Assembly: GCA_003184365.1 (NCBI GenBank)
Contig: NKYR01000087.1
Span: forward strand, 1-64,000
DNA length: 64,000 nucleotides
Direction: 5' to 3'
Source of the DNA: Evernia prunastri
Taxonomy: Eukaryota > Ascomycota > Lecanoromycetes > Lecanorales > Parmeliaceae
The notes below the pieces were generated by a model that saw only the letters and a list, made by a program, of their open reading frames with translations, was not told the origin of the DNA and searched no databases. A program made the position numbers and the translations under genes. This document shows positions 10,815 through 22,014 of this stretch, piece after piece. How positions within the stretch are numbered: position 1 is the first letter of the stretch; each line of letters starts with the position of its first letter.

Positions 10815-11541
10815 ATGTCTCACCATCAAGGGCACGATCATTCGGGCCACGACCACGAAAGTCACGGTCATGACCATGCTCACGATCACAGCGACGAGAC
10901 AGAACCAGCTCTTCAGACTCTGATATGGAAGCAAATAGACTTCGACAACATAAGGACTCTCAACGAGAGTGAGCCCGATGCAGGCGCGAAGGTTGTCAAG
11001 AAGACATGGGAGCGGCGGCTAGAAGCTGATCCGGAGCTCGAGAGTGATGCAGACGAGCAGTTGCTCATGTTCGTGCCGTATGTCGCTTCTTTGCTTCCTC
11101 AGGTAGATAAGACTTTGATGACCGGTGCACAGCTTCACCGGCGTACTAAAGCTGCACGCCATCCTCATTCGTGCTTCCACCTCCGACTGCTGTCCCAAGA
11201 CCCTCAAAGTTTATCACAACAGAGACGACCTCGACTTCTCCACCGCCTCTGACCTCGAGCCCACGCAGACCTTTACCGTCTCGCAGACCAATGATGTCCA
11301 AGAGCTGCAGGTTAAGCGGGCGAAGTTTGGGAATACGTACAACTTGACGTTGTTTTTGGAGGATAACTATGGGGATGATGTTACGAGGTTGTCTTGGATC
11401 GGATTCAAGGGAGAGTTCATGGAGTTGAATAGAGAGCCGTTTGAGGTACTATATGAGAAGGCCGCGAACCCGAAGGATCATGAAATGGTGGCGGGAATTG
11501 GGGAGAGGGGTGCTATGAGTGGGGGAAGGCATGGGATGTAG
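10815..11541 (+). CDS. PITH-domain protein (PITHD1-like)
   Basis: Two exons, 10815-11077 and 11133-11541 (223 aa). The N-terminus is a His-rich run (SHHQGHDHSGHDH and similar, residues 2-26), common in fungal members and possibly metal binding. The PITH beta-sandwich follows: LKLHAILIR, a Lys/Asp-rich loop, TVSQTNDVQELQVKRAKF, then LTLFLEDNYGDDVTRLSWIGFKGEF. PITH domains are known from thioredoxin-like TXNL1 and bind the proteasome in that protein; PITHD1-type proteins lack the thioredoxin part, as does this one. It is in tandem with the helicase gene and converges with VPS20. Confidence 0.9.
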
Positions 11542-11764
11542 ATGGTCGATGAATGCCTACACTCTACTGCTTCTGCAACCCCTGCTCCACGCAACAAAGA
11601 GCAAGACGAAATTTGATAGTAATAACAGCATTTACATCGTGTACCATCAAAGTGTACTTTACATGTGGATGAGAGTCGCCAAAAGCCAGATATATACGAG
11701 CTGATCATACCCCAACGCCATCCGCTATGCCATTCGCAAAATCTAGGACCTTCCCATTTGAGGA

Positions 11765-12475
11765 CTATGCCAGCATCCATTGGTCCGCAGCCTGCGCTGC
11801 TGCCCTCTCCTGTGCTCTTGCCCTTGCTCTCACTTTTTGCTGTCCCACCTCTTTCAGTTCCCCAGCAAACACAGGCTCATTAACGGGCGCTGCTGGATAC
11901 TCGACAGCATCTGGCTCTTTCATCCCAGTGATCTCTCCCTCCATAGCCTCTAACTCATCCTCTACTTCATCCTCATCCTGATTTGACATCTGGCCTCCGA
12001 GCATCTCACTGATCTCTTTCTGATACGACTTCGCGTCCTCACTCTCCCCCATCAGCTTCTCAACGTTCTCAATGCCGCCCATTTCAGCATGGATCTGTTT
12101 GAGAACACTTGTACCCTGTTGTAGGCCGTAGATCACATCCTTCTGAACAAGGGAGAACTCGATATTGCTAGTCAGCTGCTCAAGTGTCTCAAGCTGAGCG
12201 TCGGTTTTAGCGAGAAGAGTCTCTTGGAACTTTTTGCGCCGCAATGCCAAGAGCGCTTTAGACTTGTCTCCACGGGCCAGACATTCTCGCGCGACTGCTT
12301 TCTCGCGGTCTGTAACTAGGGTGATGCGCTGCTGGTATTGGTGTAGCTTGTCGCGCTGGTTTTTCATGTCAAGTATTGCCCTATGCAATCTGTCAGTAGG
12401 TATAGGGAAATAAGAGGCTCGTTGAGCGGACCTGTCCTGTGCCGAGATCTTATGCGAGCTTGGAGTATTCCCCAT
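11765..12475 (-). CDS. vps20: ESCRT-III subunit Vps20 (CHMP6-like)
   Basis: Two exons, 12475-12432 and 12380-11765 (219 aa), joined over a 51-bp intron. The protein begins MGNTPSSHK, an N-myristoylation signal typical of Vps20, and this decides the start: the Met seven codons upstream would hide Gly2. The Snf7 core follows, with AILDMKNQRDKLHQYQQRI then long charged helices, an acidic region and a basic C-terminal helix. Vps20 joins ESCRT-II to Snf7 polymers in multivesicular-body sorting. It is head to head with RIX7 over about 190 bp. Confidence 0.92.
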   Translation of the reverse strand: MGNTPSSHKISAQDRSAQRASYFPIPTDRLHRAILDMKNQRDKLHQYQQRITLVTDREKAVARECLARGDKSKALLALRRKKFQETLLAKTDAQLETLEQLTSNIEFSLVQKDVIYGLQQGTSVLKQIHAEMGGIENVEKLMGESEDAKSYQKEISEMLGGQMSNQDEDEVEDELEAMEGEITGMKEPDAVEYPAAPVNEPVFAGELKEVGQQKVRARARAQERAAAQAADQWMLA

Positions 12476-12668
12476 ACCGACATGGTCTCGTTCCAAGCTA
12501 TGGACAGAACGTACCTGATAGTCTACCCGCCGGGTGGAACTTGCACAGTCAGTCGCCCGGGTGAGTTTTGAACAGGTACTAGCGCGCTCCTTATCGATAA
12601 GCGCCGAACATTCCGTCTTCGCGCACTCTTAAGTTGTTCCCCACAAATTTGGGCTGCTCCTAGGCGCC

Positions 12669-14922
12669 ATGCCTTCACGCACTTTTCAAGGAAGGCTTAC
12701 TTTGGGCCAAGGTCTGGACAAAGAGGTGTGTCTTACCAAGCAAGCCAACAGGAGAAGTGCTCACTGGCCAGGTCTACCAAATCATTCGGAAGCTCGTCGA
12801 CGAAGAGGAACAGTATGACCAGCACACAACTTTCTCTGTTCCCAGTGTCTATGATAAGATTCAGACGTCCAACTCTAGTCTGAAAAGGAAAAGCAAAAAG
12901 CTGTTGGAAGACAGCATAGGCAGGGTACTAGACGTACTGAAGCAAGAAGCAGGGAGCGAAGATGAGGTTGGTTCCATGGAGGGCGATTTTCCTGATCTGG
13001 GAAAAGCGGATGCTTCGACTGCAAATCGTATGAACAAGAGCATCGTGAATTCGTGGTCGAAACATGCTTCGAAGACGAATGGTGGCCAAATACCTTCGAG
13101 CGAGGAGCCAGCCGCCCAGACGACAGGACCAGTGTCGAAGAAGCGTCAAATTAACGGCGAACCCTTGACTAAGCGACGAAAAGCAGCTCCTGAGATGGAC
13201 CGCTCTCCACCAACGCATGTCAGCCTGGCGGACCTTGGAGGCGTTGACAATGTCATCCAAGACCTAAAGGACTTGATTGTTCTACCTTTATTCAGGCCTG
13301 AGATCTACGTCAATTCAAAGATACAACCGCCTCGCGGTATTCTTCTCCACGGACCTCCTGGATGCGGAAAAACCATGATTGCAAATGCTCTCGCTGCTGA
13401 GCTTGGCGTACCTTTCATCTCATTATCTGCTCCGTCGTTGGTGTCTGGTATGTCTGGGGAGTCAGAGAAAGCACTACGAGACCACTTCGAGGAGGCGAAG
13501 AAAATGGCACCTTGTCTCGTCTTCCTGGACGAAATAGATTCAATTACACCTAAAAGGGAAAATGCGCAGCGCGAAATGGAGAAACGTATTGTTGCTCAGT
13601 TGCTCACGTGTATGGACCAGTTGGCGCTGGAACAGACGGGTGGGAAAGCAGTGATTATCCTAGCAGCTACTAATAGACCTGATTCGCTTGATCCTGCTTT
13701 AAGGCGCGGCGGTCGATTCGATAAAGAGATCAATCTTGGAGTACCAAGTGAAGCAGTTCGTGAGCAAATTCTACGAGCATTGACAAGACAGATGGTTCTG
13801 TCAAATGACATCGATTTCCGCAAATTAGCCAAACGTACGCCTGGGTTTGTAGGAGCTGATCTCAGCGATTTAGTCTCTACGGCAGGCTCGGCAGCTATAA
13901 AAAGATACTTGGACACGCTCAAGACAGAGAGTTGGGACATGGATGTTGACACTGGTGATACGTCTCTCTCGGAGACGGTCTTAGATTTACGACGACTTGT
14001 TAGACGGGCAAAGGAGCCTCCTGTCGCAGAGGAAGTCGCTATTTCGATCACAAAGGATGACTTCGTGACTGCATTGCCCAAGATACAACCTTCGTCCAAA
14101 CGCGAGGGATTTGCTACGATCCCTGATACTACTTGGGAAGACATTGGAGCCTTGCGGCCTGTGCGAGAAGAACTCTTGACTGCAATCGTCGAGCCAATCA
14201 GGAGCCCTGAGAAGTACAGGCGGGTGGGCATTACGGCGCCTACAGGGGTGCTTTTGTGGGGCCCGCCAGGTTGTGGGAAGACATTGCTTGCCAAGGCTGT
14301 GGCGAATGAGTCAAGAGCCAACTTCATCAGCGTCAAAGGGCCCGAACTTCTCAACAAGTACGTGGGTGAATCAGAGAGAGCGGTACGGCAAGTGTTTGTA
14401 CGAGCCAGGTCGAGCATACCCTGTGTTGTTTTCTTCGACGAATTGGACGCGCTGGTGCCCAAACGTGACGATAGCCTTTCAGAATCCTCTGCACGAGTAG
14501 TCAATACTCTGCTCACCGAGCTCGACGGCCTGGGCAACCGACAGGGGATCTATGTAATTGCTGCAACTAATCGTCCAGACATCATAGACCCTGCAATGCT
14601 CCGGCCTGGCAGACTCGAGACGTTGCTTTTTGTTGACCTACCTGAAGAGGCGGAAAGGGTCGAGATACTGCAGACGCTGACCCGCAATCTCTCAATCACA
14701 TTCACGGATGAAATCGCGGGTGTTGCTCGATCGTGTGCAGGCTTCAGCGGTGCGGACTTGGAGAGCTTACTTCGCAGGGCCGGGTATGCGGCCATCAAGC
14801 GTAATGACAGTATCAAATCAGAAGATTTCAAGACTGCACGACAGAACATCAGGCCCAGTGTTGGCGATAGGAGAAAATATGAAAAATTGAAAATGCAGTG
14901 GGGCGTGGGGCTATCAGGCTGA
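12669..14922 (+). CDS. rix7: AAA ATPase Rix7 (NVL-like), ribosome biogenesis
   Basis: Two exons, 12669-12725 and 12772-14922 (735 aa). The nuclear/nucleolar N-terminal helical domain (DKEVYQIIRKLVDEEE) is followed by a basic linker (KKRQ, KRRK) and two AAA modules. D1 has GPPGCGKT at about 213-220 and CLVFLDEID; D2 has GPPGCGKT at about 516-523 and CVVFFDELD with AATNRPDIID. Rix7 removes factors from pre-60S particles in the nucleolus. The 46-bp first intron (GTGTGT...GGCCAG) is chosen because it restores DKEVYQIIRK. A 40-bp alternative with a GTCTGG donor also keeps the frame but fits less well. Confidence 0.92.
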
Positions 14923-16650
14923 TTCGCAATATGTGCTTCCGTCTGTGTCCGTGGCTTGCAGTCTTGATTGAGGAGGAATTGGAAAGGCACGCTTTGACCT
15001 GTTTTCCCTATCTGGACTGCAATTTGGATGAGCTTCTCGGCTTGCACGAAGGCATCCAAGGAAGCACGCAGAGGGAGCAGAGGGAGCAGCAAAAGGTGGG
15101 GGGACAATGGCATGGATCCACTATTATGAGCATTACACTTTTTCGATGCTCGGGTTGGTCTGATTTCTCTATATCTGCTTACCGCCGATTCAGAATCCGG
15201 CAGGAGAGTCTTGCACAGTAATAAGAGGTCCAATCCGGACGTTGCAAGGACTGAACCTGGGCCAGATTTACAGCTTTCAGGTGGCACTATATTGTCGAAA
15301 TTTTCAAGAAAAAGACAAGAAAGCGGGATGGGTATGGTCTGCACTCTGCAGGTTCTGTGTCCCTTGCATGTGCGTTTTGGCAGAAAGCATGAGGATTCAC
15401 TCATTGAGGAGAGAAGAGTTTGTTACTTTTAAAGTTACATTTCTGTTCCCAAGGCAAGATCATCTGGGAATTTTGAAATGCGGGGACCCCAGATCATGTG
15501 CATTCTGCATGATTCTGCATTCTGCAATCAAGAATTCCAACCTATTTTCCAAGCTGCTTGACCGAGAAAGGTCTGCTGCTCCATCTTACTAGGCCGAAAT
15601 AGGAAGCTCCAAGGCATAGCGCTAACCGCGAAGCCTTATTAGCCGCTCGAGCTTCACATGAAGAAAAGCAGATACTTTACCTACGTACTTTACCTTACCT
15701 TACCTTACCCTCATGCAGATATCTTGGAGCCCCAATTTTTGAATTTGGAGCCGTCCGTGTTGCCGAAGGTGAATGCATGCAAGCATAGCCAATCTCGTGC
15801 TCCCCTTTTCACATGGCTCGAGAGTGTGGCACAATTTCACTCCATATGTATGCTCACTCCTTCGCATTCCACATCACAAGTGCATCTCCTTTGCAAGCCG
15901 CTTCCCTGGTCCTGTGCTATCTACTACATTGCGGATTCCTAATGCTAGAGGCAATGAGTGATGCCGCGCTACACCGCCTTGTCGTGCCGCAATCCTTGCT
16001 CACGACATGCATAATCCGCGCAGGTGCATGGAATGTGCGATGTCGTCAGGCTGAGACAAAAGATGCCTCTGTGTCTTTAGATGAGGGAAATGGCATACTT
16101 TCGTCGAAGAATGACCGTCACTTGTTCAAAATCTGGCCAATTGTACCACATTATCAGCAAATGTACTAGGCGCCGAATGAAAGTTTTCACTCCACTAGGC
16201 TCGTACATGGGAGCCAACGGAGCAGGTGTCGTGAACCCAGCTTGCCCTAGGGATGCACCAGCCTTGATTAGACCTCAAATACAGGAACAAGTCATATGAA
16301 TCTTTGGCAACATGGCCCCTCATATCCCGTGCAGCATTGCCATTCTGACCAATCTTTGTCTTGGAACCGGCTGTTCAAACAGGAAGGTAACATTTATCAG
16401 GATCCGTTTTGAGTCTCACAGCCCAAGAACTCCTGCCGCCCCCTGGCTGACCGCATGCTACTCTAATTTCGCTGGTTACCACGAGCCTGACTATGGAGAC
16501 TGAGCTCAGCTAACAGAGGGGCTGCGTGTTCATTCGCGGTCGAGTATGTGCCGGCATCACCAGATCCTGTCTGCCAAAGTGCTATAAGATGCGTGATGTC
16601 CGTCTGCAATCTCAATTTTCAACCATCATAAAGTTCCCCGTTTAGGAATC
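14923..16650. other. Gene-free stretch upstream of the glutaminase gene
   Basis: No supported gene. The long minus-strand frame over its left end is a shadow of RIX7. A short pentanucleotide run, TACCT x3 plus TACC, lies at 15691-15709. TATAAG at 16583-16588, about 65 bp before the glutaminase ATG, is a plausible TATA element. Confidence 0.5.
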
Positions 16651-19592
16651 ATGTTCTCTCATTACTATACCCTCTCCTTTGCAGCCATCGTCTGTGTCTC
16701 CTCTGCTGCATCAACGTTCTCACCCGCCCGTCCTCCAGCTATTCCGCTGGCAGTGAAGTCTCCCTACGTCAGCTGCTGGCAACAAGCGGGGAGTGATGCC
16801 GAATCGGGAGGGCCTGGTAATGGTGGTTATCTTGCAGGGTACGTGCACCTTTCGGAGATATGGTATCTCGGTATTTACCATTGACTGAGTTCCTGGGCCT
16901 GTTTCGTCGTGGGGTACTCACTTTCAACGTCTGGAATAGCATTATAGCTCCATATTTCTACTTCGAGGAATCCCGCTGACTCAAAAGTATCTAGACAATG
17001 GCCAACGTTCTGGGCGTGAGTAAGTCTTGTTTTAGGACTGAGCCTGCTACTTACATTCCTGGCAGAGGCCAGATATTGGGGTGGACTGGGCTGATACGTG
17101 TCGACGACACATCGTATACCTGGATGGGTGCCCCAGCGGAGTCACAGACTGCAGTAAATCAGATCTCGTTCGAGTACACCTCGACAAGGAGCACTTTCGT
17201 AATGGACGTCGCCGGTGTGGTAGAGATGAACATTACGTTTCTCTCACCCGTCACTCCAACGGATTTCAAGCGACAGTCGCTGATATTCTCCTACCTTGAT
17301 GTCTCGGTGACTTCCACTGATGGAGCTGCCCATGATGTACAGCTCTATACTGACATCACGGCTGGTAAGCCTGTGGGCTCATTCTTGTTGATGCTTGCGT
17401 TGCTGACTATGCTGCTCGATAGAATGGATCTCTGGGGATAGAACGGCTGTTGCTGAGTGGGAGTATGGCGTTACGTCAGATGACAGCTCTACAGATGGAA
17501 TCGCGTATCATAGGCTTTACAGGCAAACGCAATTGCTTTGGTCCGAGACTGGCGACCAGACTGATTACGGCGACTGGTATTGGGCGACAGACAACGTCGC
17601 AGGCTTGACTTTCCAATCGGGCGCGGATACTGACGTTCGCTCGGCCTTCATCGCTTCAGGCGTCCTTGCAAATACGAACGATACCAACTTCCGCGCAATC
17701 AATGACGATTATCCCACATTTGCATTTGCCGTGGGCCTGGGCTCCGTAGATGCGACTACCGTCAGCACCCTTTTCTCTCTTGGATTAACTCAGGAGCAGG
17801 CAATTCAGTTCGATGGAGCGAACGGAGACGTAAGCGTGCCATCGTTGTGGGCGAGTTACTTTTCAACCGAGCTTGATGCGGTAAGTCGAGCTGTCCACAC
17901 TTGATGGATTGGTACTAAACCTTGCTTCAGCTGGCCTTTTTCCATACTGATTATGCTACTGCCTCTGGCTTGGCAACTACCTTTGATAATCAGATCTCTG
18001 GCGACGGAATGGCAGCCGGCGGTGCTGACTTTGTGACGATTGCATCACTCGCGGTTCGGCAAGCCTTTGGTGGAACGCAACTGTGTGGGACGACAGATGC
18101 ACCATTTCTTTTCCTCAAAGAGATCAGCTCGGACGGAAATGTCCAGACAGTCGACGTCATCTTTCCCTTCCATCCGATATTGATCTACACCAACCCAACC
18201 CTACTCAAGTACCTCTTGGATCCGCTTTTCATCAACCAAGAGGCTGGTCAATATCCCGTAAGGCACTTTTTCGAATCATCTATGCCTGATCGAGACTTTT
18301 CTGGAGTCGCTAGACATATTGCAGAAGCAAACCCGTCTCGCCAACTGTTTACTTTGCAAACGCAATTTGTTGTTCAGATCTTTCTTTGCAAGTGCTGACT
18401 TCGCAATGTCTTAGAACATGTATTCCATGCACGACCTTGGATCCAGATATCCTAACGCAACTGGTCATCCTGCTGGAGATGACGAAAAGCAACCCCTAGA
18501 GGAGTGCGGGAATATGCTCAGTACGTATATTTGTTATCCAGGTTTCCTCTTCTCAACCCACTTTTGATTCTTGAGCCATGTCGTGGGAATGTTTGTTCCC
18601 TAGACGCTTTCCAATGCTCGCTATGCCCCCTCAAAACATGTGAGACTGACTCTAACCTCACAACCCAGTCATGAGTCTGGCATACGCTCAAAGGGCCAAC
18701 GACGTCGCTTATCTTAGCCAACATTATCCTAAACTTGACCAATGGACTCAGTATCTCATCGAGGAAGCCTTAATTCCCGCTAATCAGATCTCTACAGACG
18801 ACTTCGCGGGTGCACTTGCGTACGTTTGCCCACTCTACATGGACTACAACACCTATGCTAATTTGATAATTCCAAAGAAACCAGACAAATCTGGCGCTCA
18901 AGGGCATCATAGGTATTGGAGCCATGGCTGTTATCGCGAACATGACTGGCAACACCGCCACGGGAGCGAATTACACATCTATAGCCCAAAGTTACATCAC
19001 GCAATGGCAAGTCCTAGGCATCGCCCATGATGCCGATCCTCCGCACACTACCCTTGCTTATGGGATGAATGATACACATGGTATGAAGAGCCCCACCGTT
19101 GAAATCAATACATAAGCTAAAGCTGTCCGAAGGCTTGCTGTACAACCTCTTTGGCGACAGAGAGCTTGGTTTGAACCTCGTTCCTCAATCTGTCTATGAT
19201 ATGCAGAGCGCATTCTACCCCACCGTTGAGGAACAGTACGGTGTGCCGCTTGACACCAGACATGATTACACAAAAGGTTGGTCCCAAATCTTCAAATGAA
19301 TTTCAGTCCGCTAACTGCGACTGGTAGGTGATGAGCAGATGCTTGTGGCCGCAATCGCCTCAACAGATACGGCGCAGATGTTCTTCCGAGACATCTCCAC
19401 TTGGATCAATGAGACGCCAACTAACAGAGCGCTTACTGATCTATATATCGCAACCGGCGGAGAGTGAGTTGTCTTCGGTTGGTTCAACAGTTTAGGTGCT
19501 GACAATGTCCCAATAGTTATGGAGCCGACCTCACATTCACTGCTCGTCCTGTCGTTGGTGGTGCCTTTGGTCTATTAGCTCTTCCCAAATAG
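16651..19592 (+). CDS. gtaA: Secreted glutaminase, GtaA family
   Basis: Eleven exons: 16651-16838, 16995-17015, 17066-17364, 17423-17880, 17931-18257, 18415-18520, 18669-18819, 18878-19080, 19133-19276, 19328-19463, 19517-19592 (702 aa). A hydrophobic signal peptide covers about residues 1-21. The mature start FSPARPPAIPLAVKSPY, then FWAGQILGWTGLIRVD, YTWMGAP and later GMNDTHGLLYN, match fungal GtaA-type glutaminases (DUF5127/DUF4965 region). These release glutamate and ammonia from extracellular glutamine. Length agrees with the family (about 690 aa). Introns are unusually numerous; three are about 150 bp, and exon 2 is only 21 nt. Intron borders rest on frame and family continuity; I am most sure of exons 3-5 and 8-11. 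Confidence 0.88.
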
Positions 19593-20031
19593 TTCATGTA
19601 CTGAACGGAAGTGGTACCCCGTGCGAACATAATTGTTTATTACCTTTTTGGATTTTTCCATGAGGATTTTGTTCACGCAATCTGTTTGATAGTCAAGCGT
19701 AATCTCATGTCCCTAAGTTCCTGAAATTTCTCACGTTCAGTGAATTGAGGAAAGAAAACATGTGCCTTAGCAAGACAAGGAAGTAATGTCCAAGCATCGA
19801 GTCTAGGATTATCTCATGAATGCCAGACAGACTCGATGAGGAAAGAGCTCTGGCGCTCACTTTCCCTCTCCAGGCTGCAATGCTCCTCCTTTCTTTCAGT
19901 TCCCAACTTTCATTTTGTATTCTCGCTCTCAATCAAATATCACATACAGGTTACCGGGGACCCGGAAACATTGCTACTATTTGTATTGCATCAGAAATCA
20001 CATTACATGATAGCATCCATTAAGCGAAGCA
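19593..20031. other. Intergenic between glutaminase and PAP2 genes
   Basis: It holds the 3' end of the glutaminase transcript and the promoter of the next gene. No distinct motif, repeat or RNA gene seen. Confidence 0.5.
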
Positions 20032-21771
20032 ATGGGTCCTCTTGACTCTATCGACCGCGTCACGGCTGGCCACTTCACGTATCCAAGCCCAGAGCGCGAA
20101 CCCGCAATCCAATCCTTCGATGGTCCAAACGATGCCCGACCCCCACCTCTCCACCCTGACGCACACCGTGCCGCGTTCCGAAGAGCTCTACTTGACGATA
20201 ACGCAACACCAGCCAACGACAGCTACCCTTCTCCGCCCTTGACCTCACCCCCGGCCTACCGCCCCACGCCTCTGCCTCAACCGGCCATATCCTCCTCACC
20301 TCCCCCACCACGTCGCATATCCTTTTTCTTGAACCGCGCCCACCTCAGGTGCCATGGCTTCCTCCACTGGCTCCGGCTCGTCTACCCAGACATCCTCTTC
20401 ATGCTTCTCGTCCTCGCCGTCACGCGCGTCATCATGAAGTTCGGGCACGTCGTCTTCCGCTGGGACCAGCGCTACTTCCCCATGACGTGGGATCCGATTT
20501 CGGAACGGTGGTATGGACCGGCTGAGCTCAGCTATCCGCTCTCGCCGTTTATACTCGGTATACTCTTTACCGCTCTGCTGATACCGGCGATGGGAGTGGC
20601 GGTGATTCTGTGCATGCAGGTGTGGGTCAGGAGTTTTTGGGATGTGAATGCGGGGTTGTTTGGCCTTTTTAAGGGGTTGGTCATGATGTGAGTCTCGACT
20701 TCTGGGCTGAGTAGCTCTTCTCCTCTCTTCTGTTCCTGTACCCTTCCTCGCTGGGCTGCATGCGCATGGCTAGAAACAACTATTCTGCATATTGACACGT
20801 TAGTCAGGACTTTCATCCAAATCTTTGTTAAACAATGGATTGGTAAGAGCAATCTACCGGGTCTTGTTTGGCCATGGTCTGCAAGCTGACCCAAAGCAGG
20901 TGAATTCCGCCCTTACTTCATCACAGTCTGCAACCCAGTCTTGTCACCACCCATTATGACCGACCCGTTCCCGTTTCGAAGATTCGTAACACCAAAATCC
21001 TGCAGGTCACCGAAAGAGGTCCTGCTGCTGGCGGCAATGCAGTCGTTCCCTAGTGGTCACACCTCGGAGTCGTTCTTCCTAGGGACATTTCTGGCTCTTT
21101 ACCTGAACGCGAAGCTGAAGGCTTTCTCGGATTACCATACTGGCTTTTGGAAATGGCTTGCTGTTATGTTTCCCCTCTTCGGATCATGCCTCATGGCTGG
21201 GACTCTAGTTGTTGACAACAACCATCATATTCACGATATCCTTCTATCCATTCCTTGGGGCGTCTTAGTTGCTTTTCTCGCTTACCGCTGCCATTACGCC
21301 TCGATCTTCAACTACCGCACGAATCACCTTCCCCTTCCCTGGTCAGGCTCTCACCAAAGTCTCCGCCCCACAATTCCAGTACCAGAGACGAGGCATGGTG
21401 ACAACATAACAGCGGTGACATGGCCGAGAAAACCTATTGAACACAGCTTTGACGGCGAACGAGAGCAAGCCACGGAATTTGGGGTAGACGGAACAACCGA
21501 TCGGCTGAGGCGCCCAAGGGGGATCAGTAGAGGCAGGCTGAGGCATAAAATTTTTGGAGGGCCCACGCCATTGATGCAGAGTGGAAGTGGTACTATGGCT
21601 CCGGCTGGCCAGGAACAACATGAACTGAGGGACTTTGCGGACTCGCATGATGTGCAGCCAGCTGTGGGTGCTGCCGGGCCCTCGAGTGCTCGTGCCTCAG
21701 GACATCAGATTGATTTGGAGGGGCAGCGGCATAGACGGTGGACCTCCGAGAGTGGTGAGGAGATGGGTTGA
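20032..21771 (+). CDS. PAP2-family membrane phosphatase, divergent motif 3
   Basis: Three exons: 20032-20687, 20808-20842, 20900-21771 (520 aa). A Pro-rich cytosolic N-terminus of about 100 residues precedes several hydrophobic segments (for example DILFMLLVLAVTRVIM and ILGILFTALLIPAMGVAVIL). Motif 1, K-x6-RP, is intact (Lys227, Arg234-Pro235), as is motif 2, PSGH (281-284). Motif 3, normally SR-x5-H-x3-D, reads Thr332-Leu333-x5-His339-x3-Asp343, so the phosphate-binding Arg is Leu. The polar C-terminal tail of about 170 residues looks disordered. PAP2 enzymes remove phosphate from phosphatidic acid and related lipids. With motif 3 altered, activity is uncertain. Confidence 0.85.
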
Positions 21772-22014
21772 CTGGGTGCTTGGCAGACGTGATGCCACAA
21801 ACTCGGGTAGGCGATTCCTGGGCTCTATGTTTCTTGGGTTTCATGACCTGTGGTTTGGCTTGTATTTTGACTCGTCGACCATAGGTTGGAGTAGCCCCAT
21901 GAAAAGATATCTTTGTTTGGTAGCATAGGCAGAACTTTGCAGATTGTTCTGATTAGGATAATTGACAAGCTGCATTGTCTAATGATATGCTTTGAGGCCA
22001 ATTGCGAAGACGCA

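Noticed and set aside
13596..14537. 313-aa minus-strand open frame
   Set aside because: Antisense to RIX7, whose AAA motifs are unambiguous on the plus strand. The frame is a shadow.
14550..15404. 284-aa minus-strand open frame
   Set aside because: Its right half lies over the RIX7 C-terminus and the rest has no protein character or domain.
15691..15709. TACCT repeats as possible interstitial telomere sequence
   Set aside because: The unit is five bases and does not match TTAGGG; too short for any inference.
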